From: Indolivaga alginatilytica
Lineage (GTDB): Bacteria > Bacteroidota > Bacteroidia > Bacteroidales > Dysgonomonadaceae
DNA: 64,000 bases
Assembly: GCF_003201355.1 (NCBI RefSeq)
Contig: NZ_QICL01000010.1
Location: 88,746 to 152,745, forward strand
Direction: 5' to 3'
Shown here: piece by piece, positions 44,801 to 53,844 of the stretch
Numbering within the stretch: the first letter of the stretch is position 1
Layout of the letters: each line of letters begins with the position of its first letter
Position numbers and translations under genes: made by a program
The notes under the pieces: generated by a model
Told to the model about the DNA's origin: nothing
The model's database searches: none
The model's input: the letters and a program-made list of their open reading frames with translations, nothing else

Positions 44801-44830
44801 CAAAGTTATAAAAAAATTATAACCAACAAA
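44801..44830 (-). promoter_or_regulatory. Promoter of the trp operon
   Basis: On the - strand TTTG (44830-44827), 18 bases, TAACTTTG (44808-44801), near-consensus. Predicted start about 44794, leaving about 17 nt before the leader ATG. Confidence 0.75.
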
Positions 44831-44862
44831 CCATTTTGACTATTTTTTGAGAAAACTTTATA

Positions 44863-45876
44863 TTACTTCTCCTCATTAGCTATAAACTCCTCTATCTTAT
44901 CAATCATATTTTTACTTCCACAGTAGAAAGGTGTACGCTGATGAAGCTCTGTAGGCGTTAGTTCAAGAATACGTCTATTACCATCAGAAGCACGACCTCC
45001 GGCTTGTTCGGTGATAAAAGCCATTGGATTGCACTCATATAACAGACGCAACTTACCGTTAGGCGTTTTCAAAGTTGACGGATAGAGGTAGACCCCTCCC
45101 CTAATCAGATTACGATGGCAATCAGAAACCAGGCTACCAATATAGCGTGATGTATAAGGGCGATTCTCTTTTTCTTCCTGACAATACTTTATATAGTTCT
45201 TAATCCCTCGCGGAAAATGCACATAGTTACCTTCGTTCACCGAATATACATTGCCATCTTCGGGACACTTCATATCGGGATGTGACAAATAGAAACTACC
45301 AATAGCAGAGTTTAATGTGAAACCATTTACTCCAAAGCCTGTCGTATAAACAATCATGGTAGAAGTCCCGTAAAGAATATATCCTGCCGCTGCCTGATTT
45401 ACTCCCGGTTGTAGAAAATCTTCCATGGTAACGGGTGTACCAACGGGAGAAATACGATGATAAACAGAAAAAATAGTTCCCACCGAAACATTTACATCAA
45501 TATTTGAAGATCCGTCAAGAGGATCCATTAAAACAACATACTTATTATTGTGAGATTGATCTAATCCTTGAATGGTTATAAAATTATCATTTTCCTCCGA
45601 TGCTATTCCGCAAACAATTTCTCGGTTAACAAGAGTTTCCACAAATATATTATGAGCATATAAATCGAGCTTCTGCTGATCTTCCCCTTGTACGTTTGTA
45701 GTTCCTACTGCTCCAATAATGTCTATCAGACCGGCTTTCCTCACCTTGTAGCTTACTACTCTCGCTGCCAAGAGTATCGAATTAAGAAGACGTGATAATT
45801 CTCCTGTCGAATATTGAAAGTCATCTTGTCTTTCAATAATAAACTCATCCAAAGTTTTTCTGGTATTACTTTTCAT
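44863..45876 (-). CDS. fbp: Fructose-1,6-bisphosphatase, class I
   Basis: 337 aa gluconeogenic phosphatase. N-terminal [22 protein letters not shown] region, [15 protein letters not shown], metal-binding EEND and [20 protein letters not shown] (about 116-135), and FRGI-like [12 protein letters not shown] with [18 protein letters not shown]. Full length. Separate from the trp operon, which has its own promoter just downstream; no clear terminator separates them. Confidence 0.95.
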   Translation of the reverse strand: MKSNTRKTLDEFIIERQDDFQYSTGELSRLLNSILLAARVVSYKVRKAGLIDIIGAVGTTNVQGEDQQKLDLYAHNIFVETLVNREIVCGIASEENDNFITIQGLDQSHNNKYVVLMDPLDGSSNIDVNVSVGTIFSVYHRISPVGTPVTMEDFLQPGVNQAAAGYILYGTSTMIVYTTGFGVNGFTLNSAIGSFYLSHPDMKCPEDGNVYSVNEGNYVHFPRGIKNYIKYCQEEKENRPYTSRYIGSLVSDCHRNLIRGGVYLYPSTLKTPNGKLRLLYECNPMAFITEQAGGRASDGNRRILELTPTELHQRTPFYCGSKNMIDKIEEFIANEEK

Positions 45877-46038
45877 AGGCTTATTTACTTTGTAATTATA
45901 TAAATACTATTGATATATATAATGCTTTAATTAGAAAATAGTTCTAAGAATATACTATGTTAAGTAGTAGTAAATATATTTATATAATATTATTTATCGA
46001 TAAAATCCAGTTGTACATGTGATTATGAGGAAAATAAA

Positions 46039-47550
46039 TTACATGGAAACTTTACTGTTTTTTGCAGGATAATTAGGGCTAGTCAAAATTGTTTCTTTAA
46101 ATACATTTAGTTTACCTTCTTTGATATAAGGCTCCCCTCTTTCACTTAAATGCTCAATCATCGAATTACGCCACTTATCCAGATCATTCTTGTATTTTTT
46201 ATTTTTAGATAAGTTGATTGTTTCTCCCCTATCCTTCTGTAGATCAAATAATTGTTCTTCTCCTGTATGGAAAAACCAGATGTACTTCATATTTCCATCC
46301 GTCAAAGCTGCCCAGTAATTAGCATTCTCATAAATTGTAGCATGTTCTAAATCAATATAGGGTCTCCATGCAGTCTTTTGATCTTTTAATAAAGGCAGTA
46401 CAGACATTCCATCCATTTCCCGAGGTTTATCTATATGTGATGCTTCAAGGAACGTGGGCAGAACATCTCTCAACTCTACAACCTGATTTATTTTCTGATT
46501 GCTTTTAAGGTTCATATCTTTAGGAGGCTTCACTATAAAAGGAATATGGGACGAACCCTCGTAGGCATAAGTTTTACGCCAGTGGTAATGGTCTCCCAAC
46601 ATATCTCCATGATCCGAGATAAATATAATCAGAACATTATCATAGATACCTTTATCTTTTAAGCTTTGAATAATCCTCCCTATTTGGTCATCAACAAAAG
46701 TAACCGCACCATAATAGTATCTACGTGATTCCAGAGAATGTTCAAGCCCAAAGTCTCCAAATGGAGCATCAGGTGTCATTTTCCTATCAGCAAACGATTG
46801 GCACCAATCTCCAATGTATGGAGCCACAACATCTTTATCTTTATACATATCAGCATACTTCTTTGGAGGATCATAAGGGCTGTGCGGACGGGCAAAAGAT
46901 ATCTTAAGAAACATCGGCTGTTTCAAATTATAGTTTTCAATAAATCGAATAGCCTCATTACCTGTCCATTGGGTTGGATGCAGACGTTCTTCCAAAGCAT
47001 ATTCTTTCCCTTGATGTGCATTCCATCCGATTCCGGTAGAATCTGGATTAAGTCCTGGAGCTTCCATAGCAAACCATTGGCGGTAATCACTCACGAAATC
47101 AGGAGACTCAACCCGTCCCGATTCATCCAGAAAAGTTCCATGAAAGCCATGCAGGCTACGTTGGGGTGTCCAATGCATTTTGCCTATGCCAAAAGTAAAG
47201 TAACCTGCATCACGCAGCATTTGAGGCATTTCGTTTGGGTATTTCGGTGCAACTTTATAATATCCTAACATTCCATGTTTCCACGGAGCATTACCAGTCA
47301 ATAAACTAGCTCTTGCAGGTGTACTACTGGGTAAAGAAGAATAACCATTCATAAATAATGCACCATCTTCAGCTAAAGCATCCATATGCGGAGTTGATAT
47401 ATGAGGGTTACCCATGGCACCCACACAATCAAAACGCTGCTGATCGGTCATGATTAAAATTAAATGAGGCTTTGGTTGATCCTGCGCCTTGTGTTTTGAG
47501 GGTATGACCAATCCGACTAATGTGAAGGATATTAGTTTTAATGTTTTCAT
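46039..47550 (-). CDS. Secreted sulfatase, serine-type
   Basis: 503 aa S1-family sulfatase, signal peptide in the first 22 residues. LILIMTDQQRFDCVGAMGNP (metal Asp pair) and the maturation motif SSTPARASLLTG (about 78-89), in which the formylglycine precursor is Ser (STPAR). That type needs an anaerobic radical-SAM maturase; none is in this window. DDQIGRIIQSLKDKG and FISDHGDMLGDHYHWRKT carry further ligands. Probably desulfates host or algal glycans. Lies between fbp and plsC without tight spacing. Confidence 0.9.
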   Translation of the reverse strand: MKTLKLISFTLVGLVIPSKHKAQDQPKPHLILIMTDQQRFDCVGAMGNPHISTPHMDALAEDGALFMNGYSSLPSSTPARASLLTGNAPWKHGMLGYYKVAPKYPNEMPQMLRDAGYFTFGIGKMHWTPQRSLHGFHGTFLDESGRVESPDFVSDYRQWFAMEAPGLNPDSTGIGWNAHQGKEYALEERLHPTQWTGNEAIRFIENYNLKQPMFLKISFARPHSPYDPPKKYADMYKDKDVVAPYIGDWCQSFADRKMTPDAPFGDFGLEHSLESRRYYYGAVTFVDDQIGRIIQSLKDKGIYDNVLIIFISDHGDMLGDHYHWRKTYAYEGSSHIPFIVKPPKDMNLKSNQKINQVVELRDVLPTFLEASHIDKPREMDGMSVLPLLKDQKTAWRPYIDLEHATIYENANYWAALTDGNMKYIWFFHTGEEQLFDLQKDRGETINLSKNKKYKNDLDKWRNSMIEHLSERGEPYIKEGKLNVFKETILTSPNYPAKNSKVSM

Positions 47551-47647
47551 AATACTGTAACAAATTAAGGTTGAAGCTCAAAAGAGCTTATATAAGTAGA
47601 TCAAAGGTATCGAAAATAGAATAAAAACAGAAAATATTCTTTATCTA

Positions 47648-48382
47648 TTAACTATTTCCTTTTGATAATAAACTTGATTCGATGATAGAATGTACCTTAT
47701 TTATTAACTCGGGAAGATCGTCTGAGGTAAGATTAGCTGTTTCTATCGGTTCATGGAATGTGAGAGAAATAGCAGATGGAGACATACGCCATGAGTGAAT
47801 TGGAAGCACTTTGTAGGCTCCGTCAATAGTCATCGGAACAATGGGTAGCTTTAAACTCAAAGCTGTCTGAAAAGCCCCTTTTTTGAATTCAGCCATATGC
47901 CCGTCAGGGGTGCGGTGTCCTTCGGGAAAAACAACTGTCGACATACCCTCTTTTAGAGTATATCTCGTATTCTTCATGGTTTCCACAATGCCTTTTCTAC
48001 TCGATTGGTCTACAAATACATGACCGGCTTTTGAAGATGCAAGTCCCACGAGTGGCATCTTTTTTAAACTTTGCTTCATCAGCCATTTAAAATTATGACC
48101 TAAATAGCCATATACCAAAAATATATCGAAAGCTCCCTGATGATTTGCAACGAATATATAAGACTGCTTTTTATCTAAAACTACTTTGCGATTTACCTTT
48201 ATACGTAATAAGGCAGCTACACATACAAATCGCCCCCAAATAACTCCCGGATAATATCCCCAGAATTTATTATTGCCCAGAGTAGAACCTATTATTATTG
48301 TTAAGGTACACCAGGTTGTAGAGATAATAAGCAATGGTACAAAAATTACCCATTGATATATAAGATATAAAATACGTATCAT
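47648..48382 (-). CDS. plsC: 1-acyl-glycerol-3-phosphate acyltransferase
   Basis: 244 aa inner-membrane enzyme making phosphatidic acid. N-terminal membrane segment, catalytic HX4D motif VANHQGAFDIF (about 79-89), FVDQSSRKG, and acceptor-binding VVFPEGHRTPDG (about 149-160) in which the usual EGTR is EGHR. LPIVPMTIDGAY follows. Family clear; substrate specificity inferred. Confidence 0.9.
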   Translation of the reverse strand: MIRILYLIYQWVIFVPLLIISTTWCTLTIIIGSTLGNNKFWGYYPGVIWGRFVCVAALLRIKVNRKVVLDKKQSYIFVANHQGAFDIFLVYGYLGHNFKWLMKQSLKKMPLVGLASSKAGHVFVDQSSRKGIVETMKNTRYTLKEGMSTVVFPEGHRTPDGHMAEFKKGAFQTALSLKLPIVPMTIDGAYKVLPIHSWRMSPSAISLTFHEPIETANLTSDDLPELINKVHSIIESSLLSKGNS

Positions 48383-48401
48383 AGAAGTATTATCGGTAAA
48401 T

Positions 48402-48417
48402 AAGTCTTAAGACCCTT
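48402..48417 (+). repeat. Degenerate palindrome copy
   Basis: AAGTCTTAAGACCC followed by TTTTATT; resembles the AAGGTCTnAGACCTT family with indels. Lies between plsC and the phosphohexomutase gene. Confidence 0.35.
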
Positions 48418-48509
48418 TTATTAGTTTCAAATATAACTGTTTTAAATGAAATGATAAAGTTTTGGTGCGAGCGAGTTGATTTCAATCTTTCAATTTAATA
48501 GTAAGCAAG

Positions 48510-48543
48510 AAACGAGAACTGCATATAATTGCAGTTCTCGTTT
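48510..48543. terminator. Terminator of the phosphohexomutase gene
   Basis: Perfect 14 bp stem AAACGAGAACTGCA (48510-48523) with TGCAGTTCTCGTTT (48530-48543), 6-base loop. Lies 22 bp after the stop at 48566. Confidence 0.8.
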
Positions 48544-48565
48544 ATATTTAAACTAAGATATTTTA

Positions 48566-50314
48566 TCAGATACCCAGATCTTTACATATTTGTTCGATTT
48601 TAGCTTCTGTTGCTGCATCCACTTTTTCAAAATCGGCACGAGATGGTAATTTATCAACTACCTCAATATAGAATTTTATTTTAGGCTCTGTACCTGAAGG
48701 ACGAATTGAAACCTTAGTTTTATCTTCTGTAAAATACTGAAGTACATTAGATGTAGCAGGCATATCCAGTTTCGAAATTTTACCGGTTATAAGATCTTTT
48801 ACTTCCAGTATTTCAAAATCTTTTACTAAAGTAACTTTCGATCCGGCAATTTCCTCTAATGGGTTATTACGGAAATTATCCATCATCGATTGAATTTCCT
48901 GTGCTCCCGACATTCCCTTCTTAACAACAGAAATACCTTTTTCTTTAGAGAAACCATATTCTACATAAATATCCTGAAGCATTTCGTAGATAGTTCTGCC
49001 ATTGTCTTTACACCATGCAGCTATTTCGGCAAACAGAGCGGCAGATGAAACAGAGTCTTTATCACGAACAAAATCTTCAGCTAAAAAGCCGTAGCTTTCT
49101 TCACCTCCACCGATATATTGACGTTTACCTTCCAATTGACGCATTACAGATGCAATCCATTTAAATCCTGTAAAGCATTCGAACATCTCTACACCATTTT
49201 TCTCGGAAATAACCTGAGTCAGTTCGCTGGTTACAATAGTACGAACAGTATATTCGGTTCCGGTCAGTTTGCCAAGTTCCTTCCAACGGGTAACAAGATA
49301 ATATATAAGAATAATCATTGTCTGATTACCATTCAGTAAAATAAAATCTCCGTTAGTATCACGTACTCCTGCACCAAAGCGGTCAGCGTCGGGGTCAGTT
49401 GCAAATACTAAATCAGCACCTGTTTCTATACCTTTTTTTACTGCCATTGCCATAGCGGCAGGTTCTTCCGGATTAGGAGAAACTACTGTTGGGAAATTGC
49501 CATCTACCACGTCCTGTTCAGGTACATGTATTATATTCGTAAATCCGTATGCTTTTAGAGCTTGAGGTACAATCTGCCCACCTGTTCCATGAATAGGTGT
49601 ATATACTATACCAATATTTCCGTGACGCTTGATTGACTCCGGAGACAATAGTATCGCTTTAAGAGATTCTATGAATTTATTATCCATATCCTCGCCCAAA
49701 GATTCGATCAAAGCCGGATTTCCTGTAAATTTAATTTCAGCAACCGAGCTGATACTATTTACCTCTTCAATGATATTTTTGTCATGAGGAGGTGTTACCT
49801 GTGCCCCGTCATCCCAATAAGCTTTATATCCATTATACTCTTTCGGGTTGTGAGATGCTGTAAGAATAACCCCACTCTGACACCCTAAGGTACGTATTGC
49901 GAATGACACTTCAGGTGTTGGTCTTAAATTTTCAAAAAGATATACTTTTATCCCATTAGCTGAGAAAATATCGGCAACAACCTGTCCGAAATATTTACTG
50001 TTGTTACGGCAATCATATCCAATAACAACTTTGATTTGTTCCAGATGAGAAAACTGCTTTAATAAATAATTGGATAACCCTTGGGTTGCAGCACCAAGAG
50101 TATACTTATTGATACGATTAGTACCTACTCCCATAATTCCACGAAGACCACCCGTGCCAAATTCTAAATCTTTATAGAAAGATTCCATCAGGTCAGTTTT
50201 ATCCGTATTGTTAAGCATGCGTTGAACGTCAGCTTTAGTTTCGGCATCATAATCACCGGCTAACCATACATTAGCCTTAGAAGTAACTTGCTTTAGCAGT
50301 TCTTTGTTTTCCAT
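48566..50314 (-). CDS. Phosphoglucomutase/phosphomannomutase family enzyme
   Basis: 582 aa alpha-D-phosphohexomutase of the long bacterial type (PgcA-like). Active-site Ser in GVILTASHNPKEYNGYKAYW (about 138-157), metal loop ATDPDADRFG (about 298-307), sugar-binding GGEESYG near 390, and a C-terminal RPSGTEPKIKFY phosphate-binding motif. Interconverts hexose 1- and 6-phosphates for envelope sugar and glycogen metabolism. Single-gene unit with a strong terminator. Confidence 0.93.
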   Translation of the reverse strand: MENKELLKQVTSKANVWLAGDYDAETKADVQRMLNNTDKTDLMESFYKDLEFGTGGLRGIMGVGTNRINKYTLGAATQGLSNYLLKQFSHLEQIKVVIGYDCRNNSKYFGQVVADIFSANGIKVYLFENLRPTPEVSFAIRTLGCQSGVILTASHNPKEYNGYKAYWDDGAQVTPPHDKNIIEEVNSISSVAEIKFTGNPALIESLGEDMDNKFIESLKAILLSPESIKRHGNIGIVYTPIHGTGGQIVPQALKAYGFTNIIHVPEQDVVDGNFPTVVSPNPEEPAAMAMAVKKGIETGADLVFATDPDADRFGAGVRDTNGDFILLNGNQTMIILIYYLVTRWKELGKLTGTEYTVRTIVTSELTQVISEKNGVEMFECFTGFKWIASVMRQLEGKRQYIGGGEESYGFLAEDFVRDKDSVSSAALFAEIAAWCKDNGRTIYEMLQDIYVEYGFSKEKGISVVKKGMSGAQEIQSMMDNFRNNPLEEIAGSKVTLVKDFEILEVKDLITGKISKLDMPATSNVLQYFTEDKTKVSIRPSGTEPKIKFYIEVVDKLPSRADFEKVDAATEAKIEQICKDLGI

Positions 50315-50435
50315 AATACTTATATGTATTTTATTTTGTTATTTCTTAAACACAAATATAATAAAAGTAGATTGACCGACAATCAAACTAATTAACAAAT
50401 AGCACTCTTTTTCCAAAAATAGACTCAATGAAAAA

Positions 50436-51278
50436 TCACTTATTATTTTCTTGGTTTTTATTATCCACCAATTCAGAATCTTTTAATTGAACTGGTTTTG
50501 ACCCTTTTCTCAGTTTCATATTGAAAAATTCGACCAATAAAGAGAATGCTATTGCAAAATAGATATACCCTTTTGGTATTTCGCCAACAACAGAACCGAA
50601 TATTGAGATTTGAGATAAATGAGCTGCTTCTACTAGCAACATCACTCCTATCAGAATAAGAAAAGAAAGTCCTAATATTTGAATAGTAGGGTGCGTATTC
50701 ACAAAGCGACTTACAGGTCCGGAGAATAATAGCATAATAACTACTGAAATAACGACAGCAGTAACCATAATAGACATTGCTCCTACATAACCAAATTCAT
50801 TAAAACTTACTAAACCGACGGCAGTAAGAACACTATCAAAAGAGAAAACAATATCTAGAGCTATAATTTGAACTACAACAGAAATGAAGCTGGTTTTCTT
50901 CGCTTCTCGCCCATGGTCTTCCATACCTTCAAGTTTGTGATGAATTTCTGTCACACTTTTATATAAGAGGAAAAGACCACCAAAAAAGACAATTAAACTT
51001 TGCCCCGAAATAGAACCATCAAACCAAGATGTATCAATAGTAATGATAGGTTGGGTCAATTTCATTAGCCATGAAATGCAAAACAGTAATAGTATTCTAA
51101 AGAGCATAGCACAACTCAAACCGATAGTTCTTGCTCTGGGTTGTTGTTCTAAAGGTAGTTTAGATGACATTATTGATAAGAAAACAATATTATCAACACC
51201 TAATACAATTTCTAGAAAGGTTAGTGTTAATAAAGCAATCCATGCGGAAGGAAGCAAAAAGGTTTCTAATATCTCCAT
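50436..51278 (-). CDS. TerC-family membrane protein
   Basis: 280 aa, about seven transmembrane segments. Family marks: LEIVLGVDNIVFLSI (residues 22-36) and ALDIVFSFDSVLTAVGL (about 143-159), both with acidic residues within the membrane typical of TerC/Alx manganese exporters. The final 30 residues are a charged cytoplasmic tail. Export of Mn2+ is inferred from family. Divergent from the DUF3943 gene. Confidence 0.9.
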   Translation of the reverse strand: MEILETFLLPSAWIALLTLTFLEIVLGVDNIVFLSIMSSKLPLEQQPRARTIGLSCAMLFRILLLFCISWLMKLTQPIITIDTSWFDGSISGQSLIVFFGGLFLLYKSVTEIHHKLEGMEDHGREAKKTSFISVVVQIIALDIVFSFDSVLTAVGLVSFNEFGYVGAMSIMVTAVVISVVIMLLFSGPVSRFVNTHPTIQILGLSFLILIGVMLLVEAAHLSQISIFGSVVGEIPKGYIYFAIAFSLLVEFFNMKLRKGSKPVQLKDSELVDNKNQENNK

Positions 51279-51422
51279 GAGTAAAGTCTATTTATAAATT
51301 TGCACAAATTTAATTCTATTCTGATATATACATCAATATTAAGCCTGATAAATATTGATAGGTGTGTCATTTTTATAGCATACTTATCATATCACTTACT
51401 CAAAGAATAATGTAGAGTAAGA

Positions 51423-51453
51423 TTTCTTATCTTCAAAAACAAAAGTATCTTTG
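51423..51453 (+). promoter_or_regulatory. Promoter of the DUF3943 gene
   Basis: TTTC (51423-51426), 19 bases, TATCTTTG (51446-51453): exact -7 consensus. ATG follows 37 bp later. A half-copy of the palindrome family (AAGGTCTG at 51477) lies in the 5' UTR. Confidence 0.55.
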
Positions 51454-51490
51454 CACACAAAGCCTATTTAAAATTAAGGTCTGATTTTTG

Positions 51491-52963
51491 ATGAAGAAAT
51501 ATATACTCATAATAGCTCTATTAGTACCTATAAGTGCTTATTCTCAACACTTATTACAACGTAAGACTACACAACCCATACCAGCAGATTCTCTTGACTT
51601 ACAATATTATTCAAAAAAGAACGGTTGGGGGGCAGCGGCTCAAATCTTCACACTTAATATGTCTATTTGGGCATTCGATCGTTATATAATGAAAGAAGAT
51701 TTTGCATATATAGGCTTCAATTCTATGAGTGATAACCTGAAAAAAGGATTCTATTGGGATAACGATCAGATCGGAACAAATATGTTCTTGCATCCATACC
51801 ATGGTAGTTTATACTATAATTCAGCCAGATCAAGAGGTTACAACTATTGGGAGTCAGGTCTGTTTGCTTTAGGAGGTAGTGCCATGTGGGAATTATTTCT
51901 TGAAAATGAGCCACCTTCAACCAATGATATAATTGCTACTCCAATTGGCGGAATGGCTTTAGGTGAAGTCCTTTATAGAGCTTCTGATTTGGTATATGAT
52001 GATCGTAAACGAGGAGGAGAAAGATTTAGACGTGAATTTTTCGGTTTTCTTATATCACCAACCAGAGGGCTGACCAGAATAATAAACGGGGATGCATGGA
52101 AGAAAAGGTCGACCTCGGGTCGTCAGTTTGGTATTCCCGAAATTAGTGCAGAAATATCGGCAGGAGTCAGAGTATTAGAATTACAAGATGAAATATTAGA
52201 TAAAGGTGTTGGCTTTACAACCACTGTTAGTGTTGAATATGGAGATCGTTATGAAGATGAAAGTACTAAACCTTTTGATTATTTTACGATACAAGCCAAT
52301 TTGAATATACAAAAATCGCAACCTGTTTTAGGACAGATAAATATAATTGGACGACTCTGGGCGAGTCAACTAGTTGATTCTTCAAAAGATTATTTAGGGA
52401 TAGGAATTTACCAACATTTCGATTATTACGATTCGGACACTATTTCGAAAAAATCGAATGAGATACCTTATAAACTGGCAGCTCCTGCAGCCGTAGGTGT
52501 GGGGCTTATACATAAGAGTAAACGTTTTGCTGACTGGGATTTTAATTCATACGTCCATCTTAATGGAATTATATTAGGTGCAAGTTTAAGTGATCATTAC
52601 AGAGTGTCGAACAGAAACTACAACTTAGGAAGTGGGTTTGGGTGGAAAACCGGAATCAACATTTCTTACAAAGATAAAATCGGAGTGTCTTGGTTATATG
52701 AGGGATATAGGTTATTTACATGGAAGGGTTATGCTGAAGGAACAGACTTAGAAAATGTAGATTATGAACATCTGAATGCTCAGGGTGATAATTCGAATGC
52801 AACATTTAATTTAACGACCTTCCGAGTTGATCTCAAATTAAGAGATAAGATACATTTAACCGGAACAGCAACAGGCTATAGACGTTCTACTCATTATAAA
52901 TATTATAATAATGTTTATTCAATAACTGCCGAGGGTCGACTAATGTTAACATACAAATTCTAA
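51491..52963 (+). CDS. DUF3943 outer-membrane protein
   Basis: 490 aa from ATG at 51491 (the frame can start one codon earlier at TTG). Signal peptide MKKYILIIALLVPISAYSQ. The mature protein has amphipathic strand pairs ending in an aromatic C-terminal residue (LMLTYKF), like an outer-membrane beta barrel. Segments such as FLHPYHGSLYYNSARSRGYN and WELFLENEPPSTNDIIATPI mark DUF3943. Function unknown. Confidence 0.85.
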   Translation: MKKYILIIALLVPISAYSQHLLQRKTTQPIPADSLDLQYYSKKNGWGAAAQIFTLNMSIWAFDRYIMKEDFAYIGFNSMSDNLKKGFYWDNDQIGTNMFLHPYHGSLYYNSARSRGYNYWESGLFALGGSAMWELFLENEPPSTNDIIATPIGGMALGEVLYRASDLVYDDRKRGGERFRREFFGFLISPTRGLTRIINGDAWKKRSTSGRQFGIPEISAEISAGVRVLELQDEILDKGVGFTTTVSVEYGDRYEDESTKPFDYFTIQANLNIQKSQPVLGQINIIGRLWASQLVDSSKDYLGIGIYQHFDYYDSDTISKKSNEIPYKLAAPAAVGVGLIHKSKRFADWDFNSYVHLNGIILGASLSDHYRVSNRNYNLGSGFGWKTGINISYKDKIGVSWLYEGYRLFTWKGYAEGTDLENVDYEHLNAQGDNSNATFNLTTFRVDLKLRDKIHLTGTATGYRRSTHYKYYNNVYSITAEGRLMLTYKF

Positions 52964-53042
52964 GGTTTACAGTTTTTGATATTTTCGATAGAGGGCATTA
53001 ATTAGCAAATTAGATCAATGAGTTAGTTGTAATTCAGAATAC

Positions 53043-53074
53043 AAAAAGGCAGATTTTTTCAAATCTGCCTTTTT
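53043..53074. terminator. Bidirectional terminator between convergent genes
   Basis: Perfect 14 bp stem AAAAAGGCAGATTT (53043-53056) with its complement (53061-53074), 4-base loop. Serves DUF3943 (+) and the SlyD-like gene (-). Confidence 0.9.
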
Positions 53075-53099
53075 AAATATTATATTAAGATTGCCTTAA

Positions 53100-53720
53100 T
53101 TAGTGGCATCCACAGCCAGATCCACATGAAGAACCCTCAGACTCGTCTGAGCTTCCACATCCACAACCTGAACCACAACCTTCTGACTCGTCAGAACTGC
53201 CACAACCGCAACCTGAACCACAGCCACCGCCTTGAGGTGCGAATAATGCTGCAATTTCTTCTGCTGAAGCTTCTCTTATTGATAATACATTACCGGTAAA
53301 GTGTAATGTTTCGCCTGCTAAAGGATGATTGAAGTCCATTTGAACAGTATCGTCACTAACTGATACTACTGATCCGTTAAGTCTGTTACCATTAGAATCC
53401 ATCATTGGAATGGTATTTCCTTCAAATACTACGCTTTCGTCCACTTTTCCATCAACCTCAAATATATTTTTAGGTAAATCTACTAAATGTTCGTCGTCAT
53501 ATTCGCCATATGCTTGGTCAGGAGTAAGAATGAAGTCGAAAGAATCTCCTTCAGCTAAACCATCTACATTTTTTTCAAAAGCTTCAAGCATAGAATTTGT
53601 TCCAAAAATGAACTCAAGTGGTTGCTCAGGAGTTGCTTTTTCCATTAACTCTTTTTCGTCACCTTCGCCAACATTCAAGTCATAAGATAGCGAAACAAAT
53701 TTATTAGGTGAAATTTTCAT
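53100..53720 (-). CDS. FKBP-type peptidyl-prolyl isomerase, SlyD-like, with Cys-rich metal-binding tail
   Basis: 206 aa. Residues 1-150 form an FKBP/IF-domain protein (VSLSYDLNVGEG, LEFIFGTNSMLEAFEKNVDG, LTPDQAYGEYDDEHLVDLPK, MDFNHPLAGETLHFTGNVLS) with the chaperone IF insert. Residues 164-206 are a low-complexity tail with three CGSGCGC repeats separated by GSSDESEG, nine Cys in all and a terminal His, replacing the His-rich tail of E. coli SlyD that binds nickel. Predicted folding catalyst and metal sink in the cytoplasm; metal identity unknown. Confidence 0.9.
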   Translation of the reverse strand: MKISPNKFVSLSYDLNVGEGDEKELMEKATPEQPLEFIFGTNSMLEAFEKNVDGLAEGDSFDFILTPDQAYGEYDDEHLVDLPKNIFEVDGKVDESVVFEGNTIPMMDSNGNRLNGSVVSVSDDTVQMDFNHPLAGETLHFTGNVLSIREASAEEIAALFAPQGGGCGSGCGCGSSDESEGCGSGCGCGSSDESEGSSCGSGCGCH

Positions 53721-53844
53721 TTTGATTATTTTATATTACTTAATATTTAATCGCCCGATATTTACTTCAGGCTATTTTTTTTAGTCTTCTCAGAATACAT
53801 AACAAGAATCATGCCCTTTTGTTGAATGCGTTCTGTTTTATTAA

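Noticed and set aside
44620..44860. T-box or tryptophan-binding riboswitch upstream of trpB
   Set aside because: No T-box specifier/antiterminator core is visible and the region is fully explained by a leader ORF plus terminator.
53100..53240. Direct repeats resembling a CRISPR array
   Set aside because: These encode the in-frame CGSGCGC tail of the SlyD-like protein and have no unique spacers.
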